DNA of 64,000 nt, from contig WGME01000004.1 of the NCBI GenBank assembly GCA_016125225.1, forward strand, positions 429,556-493,555. The letters run 5' to 3'. Below, piece by piece: positions 60,995 through 64,000 of the stretch (position 1 is the stretch's first letter; the number at the start of each line of letters is the position of its first letter). Below the pieces are notes generated by a model that was given only the letters and a program-made list of their open reading frames with translations, was not told the origin of the DNA and ran no database searches. The stretch is from a bacterium (GTDB taxonomy: Bacteria; Planctomycetota; Planctomycetia; Planctomycetales; Planctomycetaceae). Both the position numbers and the translations under genes were made by a program.

Positions 60995-61441
60995 TACGGC
61001 TCCCGTGCGGTCGCCGTCCCTATTTCTCTTTCAGTCGGAAATTTCAACCGACGTGTTTGCCGCAAGCTTGGCACCAGATGAAGTGCGCGCGGTAGTGACG
61101 CATGGATTCTTTCGCGGGTGAAAAGCGCGCATCACGGCGGCGTGGCGAACGTTTCTAAAGCTCGGTGGCGAACTTTTTTTGACCGGCCGGCCTCTGGATC
61201 ACAAATTTCTAATCGTGGTCGCCTTCTGGAATCGCGACCGCCCTGTCACGCGAAAAACCCACAAACTGGGCTGACTTTGCGGGCAAAATGCGTTTTTCCG
61301 GGCCGGACTTTCACGACTTCCGGTCTGTACCCGTTCTGAGTGAAGAACTCGTGTCAAGTGCAATCGCGAAAGTGCCGATCATCTCACGCAGACGGTTTGC
61401 ATCGGTGCCACTCGGCTTACGCCGAATCGGGGTCATACGGA

Positions 61442-61480
61442 AGCCCCCGAGGATAATCGATGTAACGCCGTCGGGGGGCT
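61442..61480. repeat. AGCCCCCGA palindromic intergenic repeat
   Basis: AGCCCCCGA (61442-61450) and TCGGGGGGCT (61471-61480) pair with one extra G. The word GGAAGCCCCCGAG (61439-61451) is identical to 10187-10199. One member of the AGCCCCCG palindrome family. Confidence 0.65.
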
Positions 61481-61728
61481 AGGACAATTCGGGACTCTCG
61501 CCTATGAGCCGGGACGCTCTGCTTCGAGGAGCCGGACCGGTCTTATCTCCCCACCGATGGTGCGCTCTTGGATCGGAGCGTGGCATCGACCGACCCCGTT
61601 ACCGTACCCAGTAATTGAAACGGTCACATAACAGCATCACCCGGTGTTGTTCCGTCCCAACGTTTGATTGGCCCCGCGTGACCGAGGCGGCCGTGCCTGA
61701 GACCCTGCGGGCTAGGACAGCCGCGCGA

Positions 61729-61740
61729 CGTACATGTACG
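61729..61740. promoter_or_regulatory. perfect 12-bp palindrome, candidate operator
   Basis: CGTACATGTACG is a perfect 12-bp palindrome, 69 nt before the ATG of the HTH regulator. Its size and position suit an operator for autoregulation. Confidence 0.45.
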
Positions 61741-61809
61741 AGGGGTGATGATCCGGAGGGTCGCGACGCCCTTCTGAGCGACAACACATAGGTGATTGGA
61801 GAGCCCGCA

Positions 61810-62382
61810 ATGAGGACGATCTTCACGACTGGTCAGGTCGCTAAGATCTGTAAAGTTGCACCGCGTACCGTGAGCAAATGGTTTGACTCCGGCCGGTTGC
61901 GTGGATACCGCATCCCAGGATCGCAGGACCGCCGCATTCCCCGCGAGCACCTGATTCGATTCCTGAAAGAGCATGGCATGCCCCTCGGTGAACTCGAAGA
62001 CGAAGCGATGGGCAAGCTGCTCCTCGTCGGCGTCGAGACCGTGGTCCGCGGCCAACTGCTCGACCTGATGCCGCCTGAAGACTACAAAATCGAAACCGCG
62101 AACAGCGGCTTCGAAGCCGGGATTCAAGCCGAATCTCTGCATCCGGATTGCATCGTGATCGACTTCGGCATGGGCCGGACCGAAGCGATGATGATCGCTC
62201 AGAACCTGCGCAAGAACGGCGACTATGCCGACGCTGTGCTGGTGGCTCTGTTGAGCGATGACGACACCGCCAGCGGGTTTGACCGCTCGGTGTTTAATGA
62301 AACGTTCCGTAAGCCGTTCGATGCAGCGTTGCTCGCCGAACGGATCCGCACGCTCGTGGGCCGCAAGAAGCAGCTTGCCTGA
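61810..62382 (+). CDS. HTH (excisionase-like) regulator with receiver-like domain
   Basis: 190 residues. The N-terminus is an excisionase/MerR-type helix-turn-helix (residues 4-52, FTTGQVAKICKVAPRTVSKW, then RGYRIPGSQDRRIPREHL). A receiver-like domain fills 68-185: beta strand KLLLVGVETVV, phospho-acceptor-like Asp118 in CIVIDFGMG and Lys168 in ETFRKPF. The acidic pair at the end of the first strand, which binds Mg in true receivers, is missing (here GVE). No adjacent histidine kinase. GGAGAG precedes the ATG at 61810. It could act without phosphorylation. Planctomycetes encode many such proteins. Confidence 0.88.
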   Translation: MRTIFTTGQVAKICKVAPRTVSKWFDSGRLRGYRIPGSQDRRIPREHLIRFLKEHGMPLGELEDEAMGKLLLVGVETVVRGQLLDLMPPEDYKIETANSGFEAGIQAESLHPDCIVIDFGMGRTEAMMIAQNLRKNGDYADAVLVALLSDDDTASGFDRSVFNETFRKPFDAALLAERIRTLVGRKKQLA

Positions 62383-62447
62383 TCCGAGCGTCGCGACGAG
62401 ACTGCTCCGCCAGGGACGGGACGCGAGCAGCTCTTCGGATCACCCTT

Positions 62448-62481
62448 CGATAGCCGAGGCGACCATTCGCCTCGGCTATCG
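62448..62481 (+). terminator. 15-bp hairpin after the HTH regulator
   Basis: CGATAGCCGAGGCGA (62448-62462) and TCGCCTCGGCTATCG (62467-62481) form a perfect 15-bp stem around a 4-nt loop. Only a short GTGTTTGTG follows. Likely the terminator of the regulator gene, 65 nt after its stop. Confidence 0.8.
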
Positions 62482-62590
62482 GTGTTTGTGATGTTAGCAG
62501 AATGAGTTACGATGCATAAGTTGCAGTCTGTCGAGAACCCGTACATTTGAGCTGAGAATTGTCTCGGGGAACAAAGTCTTGGGGTAGGCT

Positions 62591-63805
62591 ATGCCGCAAG
62601 TACCCTCACTAGCCATGAGGAGATACCATTATCAATTTGTGATCTGCATGGGGCTAGTGTTTACCGGATTACAAGTCCACGATGCCATTGCGGTCGAACA
62701 GGACGATTGGGCAAATCGACTCATCACGCATGCGCGTGAGGTATTGGCAGAAGAGCAACTCGAACAACACCGTCGGAGCTACTATTTGAGTCTGACGTGT
62801 TCAACACTTGGACGCTTGGGACGGGCTCAGCAATCCATCGAGTTAGCAACGCGGTATGGCGAGCCAAAACAACAGAATTCCTGCTTGGTATTAATTGCCG
62901 CAGCGCTTTCTGAAAGTGATTATCTGGCGGAAGCACTAGAGACAGCAGATCGTCTTGATATGCCCTTTAAGCAGCGGGCAATGGTACTCGTTATCGCCCG
63001 GCAAGCACAGCGTGGCGATCATGCTGATGCCATGGAACTGCTTGGACAGGTGGCTGATAAGAGTCAGCAGCAGGATGCGCTGATACTAATTGCAAAGGCA
63101 CAGCTGAAGCAGGGAAAGTTCAATGACGCGGAACAACTGATCGATCAAGTTGAAGACAACGCAAAGCGGATTGGTCTAGAAGTCGAAATGAGTCGCTATC
63201 GAGGCAAACCATTGCCCGGTGATGCAGACTATGAAGAACGCACGCTTGAAATTTCCCGGGAGGCGATGCCGACTCTGACCTTGGAAATGGATGACCAGGA
63301 TTTCATCCGCAGTCGATGCAGGGCGGAAGTGGCTTTGCACGCCAATGAGTTTGCGGCTTTCGTGAGCGTCATGAAAACGCTGGAAAACATCTCCGAGACT
63401 TGGAATAGCGGGAAGAGGTTCTTCGCAAAGACGCAAATCCTGAGACTATATATTCGTTCAAATGATCTCAGAAATGCTCGACGGGTTAGCGAAGACATCC
63501 TGTCAAGTGAACTGACTTCAACGGACGTAATAGATGCCCTGTGGCACGAATTCGCAGACGAAGAATTCTTCGGCGACATTGTGAAAGCAATTCCGCATGA
63601 AGACCTCATGGTGTGGATGGAAAAATATATTGCAGCAGATGATCCCGGCCAGAATGGCAAGTCCGTCATGATTGGTAGAATTGCGGGAGCGATTTGCAGT
63701 ACTTCGGGGATGGAGAATTCTCAGCTAGTTTACAAGTTGTGTAAAACGCCTAGGCAACGCCTGCGCATCTGCGTGGATGTCTTGGACGCCTATGCGAAGA
63801 AATAA
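62591..63805 (+). CDS. exported alpha-helical repeat protein (TPR-like)
   Basis: 404 residues. A hydrophobic signal-like segment (YQFVICMGLVFTGLQVHDAIA) begins a helix-hairpin-repeat protein, with TPR-like turns such as RLGRAQQSIELATRYGEPKQ, SDYLAEALETADRLD, QGKFNDAEQLIDQVEDNAKR and SNDLRNARRVSEDIL. TPR-like proteins are scaffolds; partner unknown. By eye it is less G+C-rich and uses more AT-rich codons than its neighbours, but I did not measure this. GGGGTAGG precedes the ATG at 62591; ATG 62615 is an alternative start. Confidence 0.75.
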   Translation: MPQVPSLAMRRYHYQFVICMGLVFTGLQVHDAIAVEQDDWANRLITHAREVLAEEQLEQHRRSYYLSLTCSTLGRLGRAQQSIELATRYGEPKQQNSCLVLIAAALSESDYLAEALETADRLDMPFKQRAMVLVIARQAQRGDHADAMELLGQVADKSQQQDALILIAKAQLKQGKFNDAEQLIDQVEDNAKRIGLEVEMSRYRGKPLPGDADYEERTLEISREAMPTLTLEMDDQDFIRSRCRAEVALHANEFAAFVSVMKTLENISETWNSGKRFFAKTQILRLYIRSNDLRNARRVSEDILSSELTSTDVIDALWHEFADEEFFGDIVKAIPHEDLMVWMEKYIAADDPGQNGKSVMIGRIAGAICSTSGMENSQLVYKLCKTPRQRLRICVDVLDAYAKK

Positions 63806-63859
63806 TGCGACGAGTGGCTGAGGTTGACCAATGGGAGCCCACAGCAAACAACGGCGGGG

Positions 63860-63913
63860 TGGCACTGGCGGGAAGGGGTTCAAATGGGTGTGTGCCACTG
63901 GCTCTGCCAGTGC
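63860..63913. repeat. GGCACTGGC palindromic repeat near the window end
   Basis: CACTGGC (63895-63901) and GCCAGTG (63905-63911) form a hairpin with a TCT loop; a further GGCACTGGC lies at 63860-63868. This matches the CACTGGC/GCCAGTG type of intergenic palindrome common in planctomycetes. The 63806-64000 stretch has no convincing gene. Confidence 0.7.
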
Positions 63914-64000
63914 CTGCATCCGAAGTTGAATGCCTGGCACCGACTGGAGATATCGACGATTCTGGCCATCCACCTGTGAATGTTCGACCGACGTCAATCG

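Larger units (their letters stand above)
60995..61809. other. gene-poor region before the HTH regulator
   Basis: About 815 nt with no convincing gene, the longest empty stretch of the window. It holds the palindromic repeat at 61442-61480 and a perfect 12-bp palindrome at 61729-61740. The 61480-61800 part is GC-rich and could fold, so a leader or small RNA is possible but unproven. Confidence 0.45.

Noticed and set aside
61118..61339. 73-codon open frame in the gene-poor region
   Set aside because: No start signal and no protein-like composition.
63725..63997. 90-codon minus-strand frame at the right end
   Set aside because: Covers the end of the repeat protein and a palindromic repeat; looks non-coding.
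1..64000. tRNA genes and CRISPR arrays
   Set aside because: No cloverleaf with a GGTTCGAATCC-like arm in the gaps, and no regularly spaced direct repeats.

Overview
The window reads as chromosomal DNA of a planctomycete, most likely of the order Planctomycetales. The evidence is a cluster of phylum-typical exported proteins (DUF1501, a Planctomycete cytochrome c/DUF1549/DUF1553 protein, a cytochrome-c plus WD40 protein and a PPC-domain protein), Tat-exported oxidoreductases and sugar isomerases, PQQ-type beta-propellers, two Uma2 (DUF820) proteins, a Ser/Thr kinase with a large exported domain, high G+C, and many intergenic palindromes. I see no rRNA, tRNA, CRISPR array, prophage or transposase gene.

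Layout. 1-5.7 kb: an alpha/beta hydrolase (cut by the window edge) coupled to a TlpA-like thioredoxin, then, divergently, two tandem membrane-anchored von Willebrand A (vWA) proteins. 5.8-9.1 kb: a minus-strand CbpA-type DnaJ, small membrane protein and dynamin-like GTPase operon. 9.2-15.2 kb: an NHL propeller, a secretin-like protein, a YHS-domain protein, a small membrane protein, a cystathionine gamma-synthase/lyase, a phosphoesterase and an unknown protein. 15.6-21.6 kb: the kinase, a TonB-like protein, YceH, an ACT-domain protein and a HAD hydrolase. 21.6-30.4 kb: the planctomycete exported-protein cluster. 30.9-43.1 kb: APS reductase, PQQ propeller, YhaM-like nuclease, serine hydrolase, endonuclease IV, PaaK-like ligase, membrane protein, Gfo/Idh/MocA dehydrogenase, glucose/sorbosone dehydrogenase, Uma2 and a sugar isomerase. 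43.3-53.7 kb: cobalamin-dependent MetH, a second Uma2, RtcB, an unknown protein, threonine aldolase and HisD with a small membrane partner. 53.7-59.6 kb: YHYH protein, RlmI, 2TM protein, a propeller-membrane fusion and an aspartate aminotransferase. 59.6-64 kb: a gene-poor stretch with a histone-H1-like gene, a 61-residue protein, an HTH-pseudoreceiver regulator and an exported repeat protein.

Functionally the window is mostly housekeeping: sulfur and methionine metabolism (APS reductase, cystathionine enzyme, MetH), amino acids (HisD, threonine aldolase, AspC), nucleic-acid repair and processing (Nfo, RtcB, RlmI, YhaM-like), and periplasmic sugar or polymer handling. The points most worth following are: (1) both vWA proteins begin with a TonB-like SxxxH membrane anchor, suggesting vWA proteins driven or positioned by an ExbB/ExbD-type motor; (2) MetH carries two extra interdomain linkers whose DNA resembles intergenic palindromic repeats located just downstream, as if repeats had inserted in frame; (3) a regulator with an excisionase-like HTH and a receiver domain lacking its metal-binding acidic pair, with a 12-bp palindrome upstream; (4) several distinct families of intergenic palindromes.
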